Assembly: GCA_934129745.1 (NCBI GenBank)
Contig: CAKOWZ010000016.1
Location: forward strand, 1-47,380
DNA length: 47,380 nucleotides
From: an uncultured Clostridia bacterium
GTDB lineage: Bacteria; Bacillota; Clostridia; TANB77; CAG-508
Direction: 5' to 3'
The notes beneath the pieces were generated by a model. That model saw nothing but the letters and a program-made list of their open reading frames with translations, made no database searches and had not been told where the DNA came from. Below, piece by piece: positions 34,799 to 43,628 of the stretch. The position numbers and the translations under genes are program-made. Position 1 is the stretch's first letter; each line of letters opens with the position of its first letter.

Positions 34799-35386
34799 TT
34801 ATACTATTTCACATTTTTTTATATTCAATTCATCTTTTATTTCATCTAATAATTGATTAAATACTATTTGTCTGTTTTCAGATGTATCAATGCATTTTAT
34901 ATTATATATCTTACAATCACTTATAATCTTTTTTTCTATATCTTTATAAAATTTAAAATGATTTAATAATTCATCATCTGACCTTCTAGTAGTCCATTCT
35001 TCTTTTGCATCAAATTTCCTACAGTTTTCTAGAATTTGTTTAGGGGATAACTTTTCAGTTACAAAATAATAAACAATCATATCTTTTAAATCAAAATATT
35101 TAGATAACTCTTCGGGTAAAATAGAATCTCCATTTATAATAAAACCTAATTCTTTTCCATTTTTATTAATATTCTTTTGTATAAGTAAATTTAAAAATTC
35201 AGGCAATCTATTTTCTTTTAAATTATCATGAATAAATCCAATTGGAACATTAGGTACAGTTCTTTGTAATGCAGAAATGATTGTGTCAACTTCTATAATT
35301 TGATAATTATTAAATTCTCTTTGTATCATTTTTGAAAAGGTAGTCTTCCCAGTTCTGCATATCCCAAGTATCATTATATTTTTCAT
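34799..35386 (-). CDS. P-loop kinase-like protein (nucleoside/nucleotide kinase type)
   Basis: An AAA-type small kinase. Walker A is ILGICRTGKTT (residues 6-16); an EVDTI segment follows and a DDELLNHFKFYKDIE lid-like region comes later. 195 aa. ATG 35386 overlaps the preceding stop (ATGA), so translation is coupled to the deoxyribosyltransferase-like gene. It is the last gene of a three-gene minus-strand operon that probably salvages nucleosides; substrate not evident. Confidence 0.75.
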   Translation of the reverse strand: MKNIMILGICRTGKTTFSKMIQREFNNYQIIEVDTIISALQRTVPNVPIGFIHDNLKENRLPEFLNLLIQKNINKNGKELGFIINGDSILPEELSKYFDLKDMIVYYFVTEKLSPKQILENCRKFDAKEEWTTRRSDDELLNHFKFYKDIEKKIISDCKIYNIKCIDTSENRQIVFNQLLDEIKDELNIKKCEIV

Positions 35387-35853
35387 AGTTGATCTCCTTT
35401 ACTCATTTTTACTGCTTGTTTTAACAATTCCTCTAATGAATTTATTGGATTTCTATTATATTCTAAATTATATAACCAATCCAAATAGTACGTTCGATAG
35501 GCACCATCTGGTCTACCATATATACATTTTTTACTTTTTAGCCAATAACCAAATTCTACATTTGTAGTTAAACCTAGCATTGATGGAAATTTTCTTGGTA
35601 CCCAAAATAATATTACATTTGAATTTATATAACAATCTCTTTCCCAAGATACTTGTTCATCTTTTGTTTTAAATACTGGCATTTCATCTTTTAGTTCTGG
35701 AACATACACAATTCCATCATAACCAATATTTTGTAATATAGCCAAAGCTTCTTTTCTCCAACTCGTTACTTTATTATTTCTTGGAGTTGGTCCACATAAT
35801 GATATTGCTTTATTACTTTTTTCAATTTTATCACCATAATATTTTACTTTCAT
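35383..35853 (-). CDS. Nucleoside 2-deoxyribosyltransferase-like protein
   Basis: ATG 35853 follows GTGAGG eight bases after the hydrolase stop; the longer frame from 35922 lies inside the hydrolase and is not used. The family signature is visible: ISLCGPTPRN, WRKEALAILQNIGYDG with VYVPE, WERDCYINSNVILFWVPR, TTNVEFGYW and YGRPDGA, as in the nucleoside deoxyribosyltransferase-like (NDT2) family. About 156 aa. Middle gene of the operon 36694-34799. Confidence 0.83.
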   Translation of the reverse strand: MKVKYYGDKIEKSNKAISLCGPTPRNNKVTSWRKEALAILQNIGYDGIVYVPELKDEMPVFKTKDEQVSWERDCYINSNVILFWVPRKFPSMLGLTTNVEFGYWLKSKKCIYGRPDGAYRTYYLDWLYNLEYNRNPINSLEELLKQAVKMSKGDQL

Positions 35854-35860
35854 ATATACC

Positions 35861-36694
35861 TCACTTCGTAATTTTTGAAAACAAGTCATCATATATTTCA
35901 TTACTATTAAGCCTTTGAACAAATTTTATTTTATGTCTAAATTTTGTTAACTTAAATGATGTATCCTCTTTTATTCTTGGACAACTTATTTCCATTGTTT
36001 CAAACCATTCTCTATTAATCATATATGCTACAGTACTAATATCCCATATAACTCTTCTTACTTGTTTAGTACCATAATCATCTGTAAATATCTCACAAAA
36101 ATAATTACACAATTCGTTAGCATTTTTTATTCTACTTTCTAATTCATATTTTGAAATCATTAGTCCATAGCTTACTGGATAAGTAGGAATTATAGTTATA
36201 TTTACTTTACTATCCAATACATATCTAACTGCTTCAACATCTTGTCTAAAATTAAAATCATTATTTTTCATAAATAAAAAGTTAGTCCCTAGCCAAATTA
36301 CTTCTATTTTGTTTATTATTGATGGTTCCCTTTTTATTGCTAATGCAATATTAGTTATACATCCTATACTTAAAATATATGTTTTATCATTTTTTTTAGC
36401 TATTTGTATTATCTTATTAACCGCCTCATTTGTTTGGTTTGAATCATTTGTAAAATATTCTGTAGCTCCTTTAAATATTATCTCATTATTTTGTTCATTG
36501 CACATTTTAAATATTTTCTTAGCCACTTCATAACTTTTATCAATAGATGTTTTGGTATTATATTCACCTTTGGTAAATGGTGCAATTGTAACTGCTTCTA
36601 AATTTAATGCATCTTTTGATTTTAATACATATGCTAAAGCAATTTGGTCATCTATTTCATTATATAAATCTGTATCTAGTATTATATTTTTCAT
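35861..36694 (-). CDS. Inosine-uridine-preferring nucleoside hydrolase family protein
   Basis: Hydrolyses the N-glycosidic bond of nucleosides. ATG 36694 follows AAAGGAA (seven bases). The calcium-site motif DTDLYNEIDDQIALAYVL (residues 6-23) replaces the usual DTDxGxDDA with a variant in which Gly is Tyr-Asn-Glu-Ile; further family segments are ILSIGCITNIALAI and WDISTVAYM. 277 aa. First gene of the nucleoside operon. Confidence 0.85.
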   Translation of the reverse strand: MKNIILDTDLYNEIDDQIALAYVLKSKDALNLEAVTIAPFTKGEYNTKTSIDKSYEVAKKIFKMCNEQNNEIIFKGATEYFTNDSNQTNEAVNKIIQIAKKNDKTYILSIGCITNIALAIKREPSIINKIEVIWLGTNFLFMKNNDFNFRQDVEAVRYVLDSKVNITIIPTYPVSYGLMISKYELESRIKNANELCNYFCEIFTDDYGTKQVRRVIWDISTVAYMINREWFETMEISCPRIKEDTSFKLTKFRHKIKFVQRLNSNEIYDDLFSKITK

Positions 36695-36739
36695 AATCAT
36701 TTCCTTTCTTTTTTTATTTACCAAGATTATATCATATAT

Positions 36740-36776
36740 TAAAAAAAAAATACCATTCTTTTCAGAATGATATTTG
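36740..36776 (-). terminator. Terminator between tRNA-Leu and the nucleoside operon
   Basis: On the minus strand ATATCATTCT pairs with AGAATGGTAT over a GAAA loop, followed by a run of ten T. Confidence 0.85.
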
Positions 36777-36816
36777 TATCTCTCTGTTCTATAAAAAGTT
36801 CGAACAGATAGATCAT

Positions 36817-36900
36817 TGGTGCGGATGAAGGGACTTGAACCCCCACGTCGTTGACACTGGTTCCTAAGACCAGCGCGTCTGCCAGTTCCGCCACATCCGC
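36817..36900 (-). tRNA. tRNA-Leu, anticodon TAG
   Basis: The acceptor stem GCGGATG pairs with CATCCGC, followed by ACCA encoded in the DNA. The anticodon stem CTGGT/ACCAG closes the loop CTTAGGA, anticodon UAG, reading CUA/CUG. A long variable arm, as expected for Leu, and a GTTCAAGTC T loop are present. It is the only tRNA in the window. Confidence 0.96.
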
Positions 36901-37027
36901 ATTACAAAATAAATATTAACACAAATAACAGAGTTGTGTCAATAGATTTTGAAAAAAATCTCAAAATACTTGAAAAATTTTCTAAAACATGCTTAAATAA
37001 TAACACTATAAGAAAAGAGGAATATAT

Positions 37028-38596
37028 ATGAAAATAGTAAGTGAAGAAAGATTTTTAGAAACTTTAGAAATACTAAAGAAAAAATATACAAGTGTTTACA
37101 ATAATCCATTTTCCAAAAAATACATAAATACTAAAAAAGCAAAAAGAATTATTAAAAATTTGGTTGCAAATGAAAATTTAAATAAATTTATAATTAGTGG
37201 ATTCCTTGAAAAATATGTTGCATCTATTTATAAAAACAAACCAATAATTGAATCAATGCCTGAAGATAATGAAAACAAAGAAGATAGCGATTTTTATGTA
37301 ACATTATCAACAAATGAATATAAAGAAATTTTATCAAGAATAGTTATAGATGATGTACATTTAAATGACAATGAAATTGAAAATGGGGTTCAGGCATATG
37401 AAAATTTAAAGAAAAGAAAAAGTTTACATAGTCAATTAAGTTCAAGTCTTTTACAAGAATATGTTGAATTTGTTTATATGAATAGATATCAGATTGAAAA
37501 ATTAATGAGTAAAAAAATAGATAAAATTAAAATGGATTCTGATAATAATTATATTTTAAGTGATAAAGATTTTATTTCTAGAGAAAATTGCGATGGGGGA
37601 CATAATTCACCATTGTGGATTTGTGTTAATCTTACAGAAGAAAATTCCAAAAAGGATGTTGAAAATAGTAGAAAAAATGATATTGTTGTAAAAAATTTAT
37701 TACCAGAAAATGAGAGAGAAACAGCTTTAATTGCTGAAGAAATTGCAAGACAAATGAGATTACCAGTAGCTCAATATTATCCTGCTAAATATATTGGAAC
37801 ATATTATAGTAAAAGAGAGGCATTAAAAAGAAGAGAACAATCAGAATCAGAAAATAGTAGTGATTTAATTTTTATGACAGATAGAATTGTTTTAACACCT
37901 AATTTTCTTAAAGATGGTGAGGAATTAATTACTGGTGATAGAATTGCAAAATATGAAATGGATATTTCAGTTGTTCCTGATTTAATAAGAGATTATATGT
38001 CAAAAAGAGATGTTTCAGAAGAGGAAATACAAGAATTAATTTCAGATTATAGAACAATAATGGCTTTTAATTGTTTAATTAATCACAGAGATTGTCATAA
38101 TGGAAATTGGGGTTTTATTAAAGATGAAAATGGTAAATACAAAATGGCTCATATCTTTGATTTAGAGGGAAGTTTAGATGAAAATAAGAAACAGATAAGA
38201 GCTATTTATATAGGTAATTCTTATAGTGGTGATGGTACTAATATTGATAAAGAATTATTAAGAAATTTACTTCAAGATGAAGTGTGTAGAGAGAGAATGA
38301 AAGAATTGTATTATTTGAATATGAATAAAGTTTATAATAATGTAAAATTATCTAAGGGCATTACAATTTCTAAATCAAAAAAGGAAAGTGTTAATAGGGT
38401 TATTAATAAAGAAAAAGCTATTTTTGAAAGTGTTTTTAAGGAAATTTATGATAAGATAAATGCTGAAAATAGTAGGAATAAAGGTAAAAGAAGACAACGT
38501 AAAAATTATGATTTATATAGTAGTTTAAAACACAATCCAAATTGTTCAAAAAATAATACTAATAGTAGTTGTAATGAAAAAGAATTAGAGATATAA
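37028..38596 (+). CDS. HipA-like protein kinase domain protein, 522 aa
   Basis: The N-terminal 180 residues are helical and unrecognised. The middle has VVKNLLPENERETALIAEEI (about residue 225) as candidate ATP-binding Lys and helix. NHRDCHNGNWGF at 352-363 and HIFDLEGSL at 375-383 match the catalytic loop and DFG-like position of HipA/kinase-fold proteins (D-x4-N and metal-binding D). No partner HipB-type helix-turn-helix gene is next to it. ATG 37028 follows AAGAGGA. Identification rests on these two motifs; substrate unknown. Confidence 0.6.
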   Translation: MKIVSEERFLETLEILKKKYTSVYNNPFSKKYINTKKAKRIIKNLVANENLNKFIISGFLEKYVASIYKNKPIIESMPEDNENKEDSDFYVTLSTNEYKEILSRIVIDDVHLNDNEIENGVQAYENLKKRKSLHSQLSSSLLQEYVEFVYMNRYQIEKLMSKKIDKIKMDSDNNYILSDKDFISRENCDGGHNSPLWICVNLTEENSKKDVENSRKNDIVVKNLLPENERETALIAEEIARQMRLPVAQYYPAKYIGTYYSKREALKRREQSESENSSDLIFMTDRIVLTPNFLKDGEELITGDRIAKYEMDISVVPDLIRDYMSKRDVSEEEIQELISDYRTIMAFNCLINHRDCHNGNWGFIKDENGKYKMAHIFDLEGSLDENKKQIRAIYIGNSYSGDGTNIDKELLRNLLQDEVCRERMKELYYLNMNKVYNNVKLSKGITISKSKKESVNRVINKEKAIFESVFKEIYDKINAENSRNKGKRRQRKNYDLYSSLKHNPNCSKNNTNSSCNEKELEI

Positions 38597-38632
38597 TATT
38601 ATTACACAAAACTGATGAGAAAGGGTGTTTTA

Positions 38633-40006
38633 ATGGATATTCCAGTAAAGAAAAATGAAGAATATGTTGTAGATATAATAGATAATGGATATGAGGGTGA
38701 AGGAATAGCTAAAATTGATGGATTTACTATTTTTGTTAATGGTGTAATCAAAGGAGAAAGATGTAAAATTGCAATTACTAAAGTTACATCATCACATGGT
38801 TTTGCTAGATTAATTGAGATTTTGAAAAAATCAGAATATAGAGTAGAACCAGATTGTTTTACATATAAAAGATGTGGTGGTTGTAGTTTAAGACATATTG
38901 ATTATGATGAAACTTTGAATATCAAACAGGAAAAAGTTCAAAATTTGGTAAATAAAACTTTAAAAAATAAAATTGAAGTTAATAGAACTTTGGAAATGGG
39001 AAATCCTTATAATTATAGAAATAAAGCTCAATATCCTGTTGGAACTGATAAAAGTGGAAGACCTATTTTTGGTATTTTTGCAAATAGAACACATGAAATT
39101 ATTCCTATTCAAGAATGTCATATTCAAAAAAGAATATCTTGCGAAATTGCTGATTTTGTTTTATCAGAAATGGAGAAATTTAATATAAGTGTATATAACG
39201 AAAAAACTGGAAAAGGGCTTGTTAGACATATTATTACTAAAGTTGGTGTTATTACAAATGAGATTATGGTTATTATTGTAATTAATGGTAAAGAAATGCC
39301 TCATGAACTTACTTTGGCTAATAATATTATTGATAAATTTCCTCAGGTTAAAACTGTTGTTAAAAGTATTAATATGAAAAATACTAATGTGATTATGGGT
39401 CAAAAGAATTTTTCTATTGTTGGTAGAGGATATATTACTGATAGACTTGGAGATTTTGTTTTTAAAATTTCTCCTATGTCTTTTTACCAAGTAAATCCTG
39501 TTCAGGCTGAGGCTTTATATAATATCGCTATTGAAAAGGCTAATATTACTAAGGATGATGTTGTGTGTGATTTATATTGCGGAATTGGTACTATTGGAAT
39601 TTTTGCGTCTAAGTTTGCTAAAAAGGTGTATGGTATTGAAATTGTGAGCCAGGCTATTGAAGATGCTAGGGTAAATGCTAATTTGAATAAGATTAATAAT
39701 ATTGAGTTTATTTGTGGTGATGTTGAAGAGGCTTTTGATGAGTTGATTAAAAAGGAAAAGGTTAAACCTGATGTTATTATTGTTGATCCTCCTAGAAGAG
39801 GGTTGGATGTTAAGACTATTGGAAATATTATAAAATTAAAGACTAGTAGGGTTGTGTATATTAGTTGTAATCCTGCTACTATGGTTAGGGATTTGAAGTT
39901 GATGGAGGAGTTGTATGAGGTTGTGGAGGTACAGCCAGTGGATATGTTTCCGTTTACGAGTCATGTGGAATGTTGTGCGGTGCTAGAGTTGAAAAACAAC
40001 CTATAG
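38633..40006 (+). CDS. rlmD: 23S rRNA (uracil-5-)-methyltransferase RumA/RlmCD type
   Basis: Methylates U in 23S rRNA (RlmD or the dual RlmCD type). ATG 38633 follows AGAAAGGG; the frame opens at 38615. It has an N-terminal TRAM domain (IDNGYEGEGIAKIDGFTIF), iron-sulfur cysteines in CFTYKRCGGC and ECHIQ, the SAM site VCDLYCGIGTIGIFA, VDPPRRG and the catalytic Cys in YISCNPATMVRDL. 457 aa, normal. Gram-positives commonly use one RlmCD for two sites; that cannot be told from sequence alone. Confidence 0.93.
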   Translation: MDIPVKKNEEYVVDIIDNGYEGEGIAKIDGFTIFVNGVIKGERCKIAITKVTSSHGFARLIEILKKSEYRVEPDCFTYKRCGGCSLRHIDYDETLNIKQEKVQNLVNKTLKNKIEVNRTLEMGNPYNYRNKAQYPVGTDKSGRPIFGIFANRTHEIIPIQECHIQKRISCEIADFVLSEMEKFNISVYNEKTGKGLVRHIITKVGVITNEIMVIIVINGKEMPHELTLANNIIDKFPQVKTVVKSINMKNTNVIMGQKNFSIVGRGYITDRLGDFVFKISPMSFYQVNPVQAEALYNIAIEKANITKDDVVCDLYCGIGTIGIFASKFAKKVYGIEIVSQAIEDARVNANLNKINNIEFICGDVEEAFDELIKKEKVKPDVIIVDPPRRGLDVKTIGNIIKLKTSRVVYISCNPATMVRDLKLMEELYEVVEVQPVDMFPFTSHVECCAVLELKNNL

Positions 40007-40285
40007 TAGCTGAATTTACTAGTTTTCAAGATTCGATTACGTTTCATAAAAGAGGTCGATTTGGACTAGAAAAAGTACAAAATTCTGAAATTCATGTTAG
40101 GGTGGTTTTAGATATGGAGTATGGAAACATATAAAATTATTTTGGAAAAAAGATGTGAGATGTTGATATGAGCTAGATACAAAGATTATATATCTATGCT
40201 CAGCACACCATATTATATGGTTGTATGTTAATGAACATATGAAATTAAAAAAATATAATTAAAAAGTTAAAGAGAATCCTATGTA
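40007..40285. other. Post-rlmD stretch with a small open frame
   Basis: About 280 bases before the rlmD terminator. One frame reads through about 50 codons to TAA near 40134 (ending VVLDMEYGNI) and joins the rlmD end in the +1 frame; it has no start or ribosome site and I cannot name it. It may be the remnant of a longer rlmD tail or of an unrelated gene. Confidence 0.35.
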
Positions 40286-40317
40286 GAGTACCTAATTTTC
40301 AGGTACTTTATTTTTTG
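40286..40317 (+). terminator. Terminator after rlmD
   Basis: AGTACCT pairs with AGGTACT over a short loop, followed by TTATTTTTT. Confidence 0.85.
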
Positions 40318-40423
40318 CTTAACATTGCTTTAAGCCAATGAAAACGGTGGTTCGGAGGTTGCAAATAATTTATAATATGATATAATCTGTCTAAATTATA
40401 AAATTAAAAGGAGTAATCAAAAA

Positions 40424-40705
40424 GTGAAACATTATATAATTGTTAAATTCAATGAAAATGTTGAAAAAGAAAAATTAATAAATCCTATTAAAGAGTTATT
40501 TCAAAAGGCAATGTATATTAAAGAAGTTATGAACGTTGATATATATGAATCAAATATGGATTTGCCTAATAGATATGATTTAATGATAAAAATGGATTTA
40601 AGTAAAAAAGCTTTAGAAGAATTTGATAATGGAGAAATTCATAAAGAATGGAAAGAAGAATTTGGCAAATACATAATGAACAAGACAATTTTTGATTGTG
40701 AATAA
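40424..40705 (+). CDS. Dabb-family (stress-responsive A/B barrel) protein
   Basis: A 93-aa ferredoxin-like barrel protein: MKHYIIVKFNENVEKEKLIN, VDIYESNMDLPNRYDLMIKM and the FDNGEIHKEWKEEFGKY segment match the Dabb family; the function of the family is mostly unknown. GTG 40424 is the start, with AAAAGGAG ten bases before it. First gene of a run of small-enzyme genes through 43440, all on the plus strand. Confidence 0.75.
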   Translation: MKHYIIVKFNENVEKEKLINPIKELFQKAMYIKEVMNVDIYESNMDLPNRYDLMIKMDLSKKALEEFDNGEIHKEWKEEFGKYIMNKTIFDCE

Positions 40706-40741
40706 ATTATTAGAAAAGGCTTGAAGGGGGGACGTTTTAAA

Positions 40742-41203
40742 ATGAAAGAAAGAATCACACATTTTAATGCTACAGCATGCTATTTAAAAAAAGACAATTA
40801 TGTTTTAATGATAAAGTTTTCTAAAAAATGGGGACAAGTATATGCTCCACCTGGAGGCAAATTTGAATCTGGTGAATCTCCTTTAGATTGTATTAAAAGA
40901 GAATTTTATGAGGAAACAGGTTTAACATTGATTAATCCAAAACTTCAAGGAATATCATATTGGCAAGATACGGTTGAAGGGATTATATTTATATATACTG
41001 CAGATAAATTTGAGGGAGATTTAATCGAAAATTCTTCTGAGGGAAAGCTAGAATGGATAAAAATAGATGATTTATTATCAATTAAGCAGTTCGAACAAAA
41101 TGAAAAATTTACACCATTCTTATTTAAAGATGAATTATTTGAGGGAAAATTTTTATTGGATGATGAATGTAAAGTTGTAAAATATGAAATAAGAAAAATA
41201 TAG
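40742..41203 (+). CDS. Nudix hydrolase (MutT type) 1
   Basis: ATG 40742 follows GGGGGG. The Nudix box reads GGKFESGESPLDCIKREFYE followed by ETGL (G-x5-E-x7-REUxEExGU satisfied). 153 aa, close to the 8-oxo-dGTP diphosphatase type; the exact substrate is not evident. In a probable operon with the next five genes. Confidence 0.87.
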   Translation: MKERITHFNATACYLKKDNYVLMIKFSKKWGQVYAPPGGKFESGESPLDCIKREFYEETGLTLINPKLQGISYWQDTVEGIIFIYTADKFEGDLIENSSEGKLEWIKIDDLLSIKQFEQNEKFTPFLFKDELFEGKFLLDDECKVVKYEIRKI

Positions 41204-41232
41204 AATAGATTATGAAGTATGGAGGATATTTT

Positions 41233-41763
41233 ATGGAAGAAATGCTAGACATATATACACGTGATGGAAAATATTTAGGAGTAAAAACAAGATCAGAATG
41301 TCATACCAAAAATCCAGGTTTTTACCATAAACCAGCATGGACATGGGTTTATAATTCAAAAAATGAGATATTAGTTCAAAAGAGAGCTATGTGTAAAAAA
41401 AGATATGCAGGATATTGGGATATGGCATGTGCTGGACATGTTGATGCAGGAGAAACTCCTAAACAAGGAGCTATAAGAGAAGCAAAAGAAGAAATAGGAT
41501 TAGATGTTAGTGAAGATGATGTTAAATTAATGTTTGAACATATAGAAGATGAAGATTATTGGAAAATAGGGCAAGTATTTTTTATAAAAGCCGATAGAGA
41601 AATAGAAGAGTTTACATTACAGGAAGATGAAGTTGAAGAAGTAAAGTGGCTTAATTTTGATGAATTTAAAAAATTATTCTATTCTGATAAATGGGCACCA
41701 TGTAGTGATGAATACAAAAGACTAGTGATTGAACATTTTGAAAAGATTTTTAATTGTAAATAG
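41233..41763 (+). CDS. Nudix hydrolase (IPP-isomerase-like/YfcD type) 2
   Basis: ATG 41233 follows GGAGG. The N-terminal LDIYTRDGKYLGVKTRSECH, then PAWTWVYNSKNEILVQKRA and the box GHVDAGETPKQGAIREAKEE followed by IGL, place it with IDI-like Nudix enzymes. 176 aa. A second, different Nudix enzyme beside the first suggests nucleotide or cofactor metabolism rather than redundancy. Confidence 0.87.
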   Translation: MEEMLDIYTRDGKYLGVKTRSECHTKNPGFYHKPAWTWVYNSKNEILVQKRAMCKKRYAGYWDMACAGHVDAGETPKQGAIREAKEEIGLDVSEDDVKLMFEHIEDEDYWKIGQVFFIKADREIEEFTLQEDEVEEVKWLNFDEFKKLFYSDKWAPCSDEYKRLVIEHFEKIFNCK

Positions 41764-41785
41764 TTTTTTTTAAGGCGGTATTAAT

Positions 41786-42357
41786 ATGAGGATACTTATA
41801 TTTAGTTTTAGTAATAACAAAGTAAATGAAGATAGTTTTATTCCTAACGAAAAAGGATTAACATTTTCATGTGTTGATGAATGTATAAATGAGTTAAATA
41901 AACAAGAAATACAAAATGAACATATTTGTATAAATTACAAAAATATAAAAAAATGTATGGCTTGTGGAGAACGAGGTTGGGGAATTTGTTTAAAAGAGCA
42001 TAAGTGCGTTATGGAAGATGATTTCAACAAAATATTGGAATTAATGTGCGAATATGATGGCTACATATTTATTACTCCAGTATATTTCTGGGAGATGAGC
42101 GAGAGTGCAAAACATTTTTTGATAGATTAAAAAGATGTGATGCTTTTAACGATAATTCCAAAATAAAAGGAAAGAAATTTATTTCAATTGCGTGTGCTGG
42201 TGGAAGTGGAAATGGAACAGAAAATACACTAAATGCATTTGATGTATTAAACCATTTTATTAACATGGAAATGATAGGTAGAATACCTGTAACAAGATTT
42301 AATTATGAGGAACAGAAAAACGAAATACAAAATAGTATTAATAAATTTATGAGTTAG
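41786..42357 (+). CDS. NAD(P)H-dependent FMN reductase-like protein, interrupted by an apparent -1 frameshift
   Basis: Flavodoxin-fold reductase: Cys-containing KKCMACGERGWGICLKEHKC, then DGYIFITPVYFWEMSESAK, the FMN-site region. The zero frame continues through CAT and stops at 42130, eight residues after SAK. Going back one base at the AAA codon (42110-42112) gives SAK-TFFDRLKRCDAFN and runs to TAG 42355-42357, total 190 aa, the normal length. The site is GC-AAAA-C, where tRNA-Lys can re-pair after a -1 slip. Programmed slippage, a real mutation and a base miscount in the A/T run are all possible. Start ATG 41786. Confidence 0.82.
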
Positions 42358-42369
42358 TGAGGAAATATT

Positions 42370-42810
42370 ATGAACTTTAGAGAAGCAGAAATAAAAGATA
42401 AAGAATTTATATTAAATGCAAACAAAGAAATAAATGTTTTATCAGGTTTAAATGATAGCACTTTTGAAAAAAGAATAGATAAAGATTTATTTGAAGATAG
42501 AATTTGCAAATCAATTATTGCTGAAGTTGGCGGAAACACTGTAGGAATGATATTATATTCTTATGTTTATTGGGCTAATTGTGGTAAGGGGATTTATTTA
42601 TCACAAGCGTATGTAAAAAATGAATATAGAGGACAAGGAATTTATAAAAAATTACTAAAAGAACTTGAAACAAGAGAAAAAGAATGTAATTTTATTACTG
42701 ATTTAGTAGGAGCAGAAAATGAAGGCATGCAAATCGCATTAGAAAAGATGAAATTTGAATCATCAGATTTAATCACATATTATAGAATGATAGATAAAAA
42801 AGGAGAGTAA
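42370..42810 (+). CDS. GNAT-family acetyltransferase
   Basis: ATG 42370 follows GAGGAAA. The CoA-binding motif A is AYVKNEYRGQGIYKKLLKEL (residues 78-98). 146 aa, full length. The acceptor substrate is unknown. Close spacing to the upstream reductase and a three-base gap to the HAD gene indicate one operon. Confidence 0.85.
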   Translation: MNFREAEIKDKEFILNANKEINVLSGLNDSTFEKRIDKDLFEDRICKSIIAEVGGNTVGMILYSYVYWANCGKGIYLSQAYVKNEYRGQGIYKKLLKELETREKECNFITDLVGAENEGMQIALEKMKFESSDLITYYRMIDKKGE

Positions 42811-42813
42811 CGT

Positions 42814-43440
42814 ATGGCAAAGAAAATATTTTTATTTGATTTTGATGGAACTATTGTTACAGAAGATATATTAGATGTAGTATGTGATATAGTAGGAAAA
42901 AAGGAAGAATCAAGAATCATTAATGAAAAAACACATACAGGTGAATTGACAGGACTTCAACCATTGTGTGATAGAATCAATTTTTTACATGGAGTTTCTT
43001 ATGAGCAGATAAAGAAAAAATTAGATGAAGAAAGTTATTTGAGAAAAGGAACTGTTGAATTATTTGAATATTTAAGAGCTAGTGATTTTATAACTATATT
43101 ATCATCAGGTAATATTATGCCGGTATTAAGATACTATAAGGAATTACTAGGAATAGATTACATATTTGGTTCAAATCCTAAGATGACTGGAGATATAATA
43201 GATAATATAGAAATTTCAGATTTTTCTGGTAAAGATTTTAAATATAATTCTTGTTTAGATATAATTAATAAATTAAATGTAGGAAAAAATGAAGTGTATG
43301 GCATAGGTGACTCTATACACGATGTTAAAATGCTCTCATTAGCAGGACATAAATTTGGAATTGATCCAAAAGGTGATTTTAAAGAACTTGTCGATATTGT
43401 AATAGATGATGATATCAGTGATGTAATTAAATATTTATAA
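42814..43440 (+). CDS. HAD-superfamily phosphatase (phosphoserine-phosphatase/MtnX-like)
   Basis: Motif I FLFDFDGTIVTED (residues 5-17), motif II TILSSGN, motif IV YGIGDSIHDVKML. 208 aa, close to the MtnX/phosphoserine phosphatase-like family. Its substrate cannot be read from the sequence. Last gene of the 40.4-43.4 kb run. ATG 42814 follows AAGGAG. Confidence 0.88.
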   Translation: MAKKIFLFDFDGTIVTEDILDVVCDIVGKKEESRIINEKTHTGELTGLQPLCDRINFLHGVSYEQIKKKLDEESYLRKGTVELFEYLRASDFITILSSGNIMPVLRYYKELLGIDYIFGSNPKMTGDIIDNIEISDFSGKDFKYNSCLDIINKLNVGKNEVYGIGDSIHDVKMLSLAGHKFGIDPKGDFKELVDIVIDDDISDVIKYL

Positions 43441-43454
43441 TGAATAATTTTATC

Positions 43455-43502
43455 TGTCGGAAATATTCGTAAATAGTTTAAAATTTACGAATATTTCCGA
43501 CA
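43455..43502. repeat. Perfect 19-bp inverted repeat after the HAD gene
   Basis: TGTCGGAAATATTCGTAAA (43455-43473) and its exact complement (43484-43502) around a 10-base loop. It lacks a strong T-run and is more CG-containing than the surroundings. It could be a terminator stem, an operator or the end of a mobile element; it marks the boundary to the defence genes. Confidence 0.75.
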
Positions 43503-43554
43503 TTTATATAAAATAGGTAAAATTAAACAATTTTGATAAAAACTATTAAAAATC

Positions 43555-43583
43555 TTGATATTTGTGCAATAGCATGATAGAAT
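43555..43583 (+). promoter_or_regulatory. Probable sigma-A promoter of the SLATT/CD-NTase operon
   Basis: TTGATA (43555-43560), 17-base spacer, TAGAAT (43578-43583), 46 bases before the SLATT start. Confidence 0.65.
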
Positions 43584-43628
43584 ACAAATGTTCGTATAAA
43601 CATTTTAGAAAAGTTTAAAGGAGGAATA

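Noticed and set aside
40010..40134. Frame following rlmD in +1 phase, as a fourth CGG-type frameshift
   Set aside because: There is no CGG at the junction, rlmD already has its full C-terminus, and the tail matches no family feature I know.
42107..42130. Counting the FMN reductase break among the CGG sites
   Set aside because: It has no CGG and the frame change is -1, so it is reported separately.
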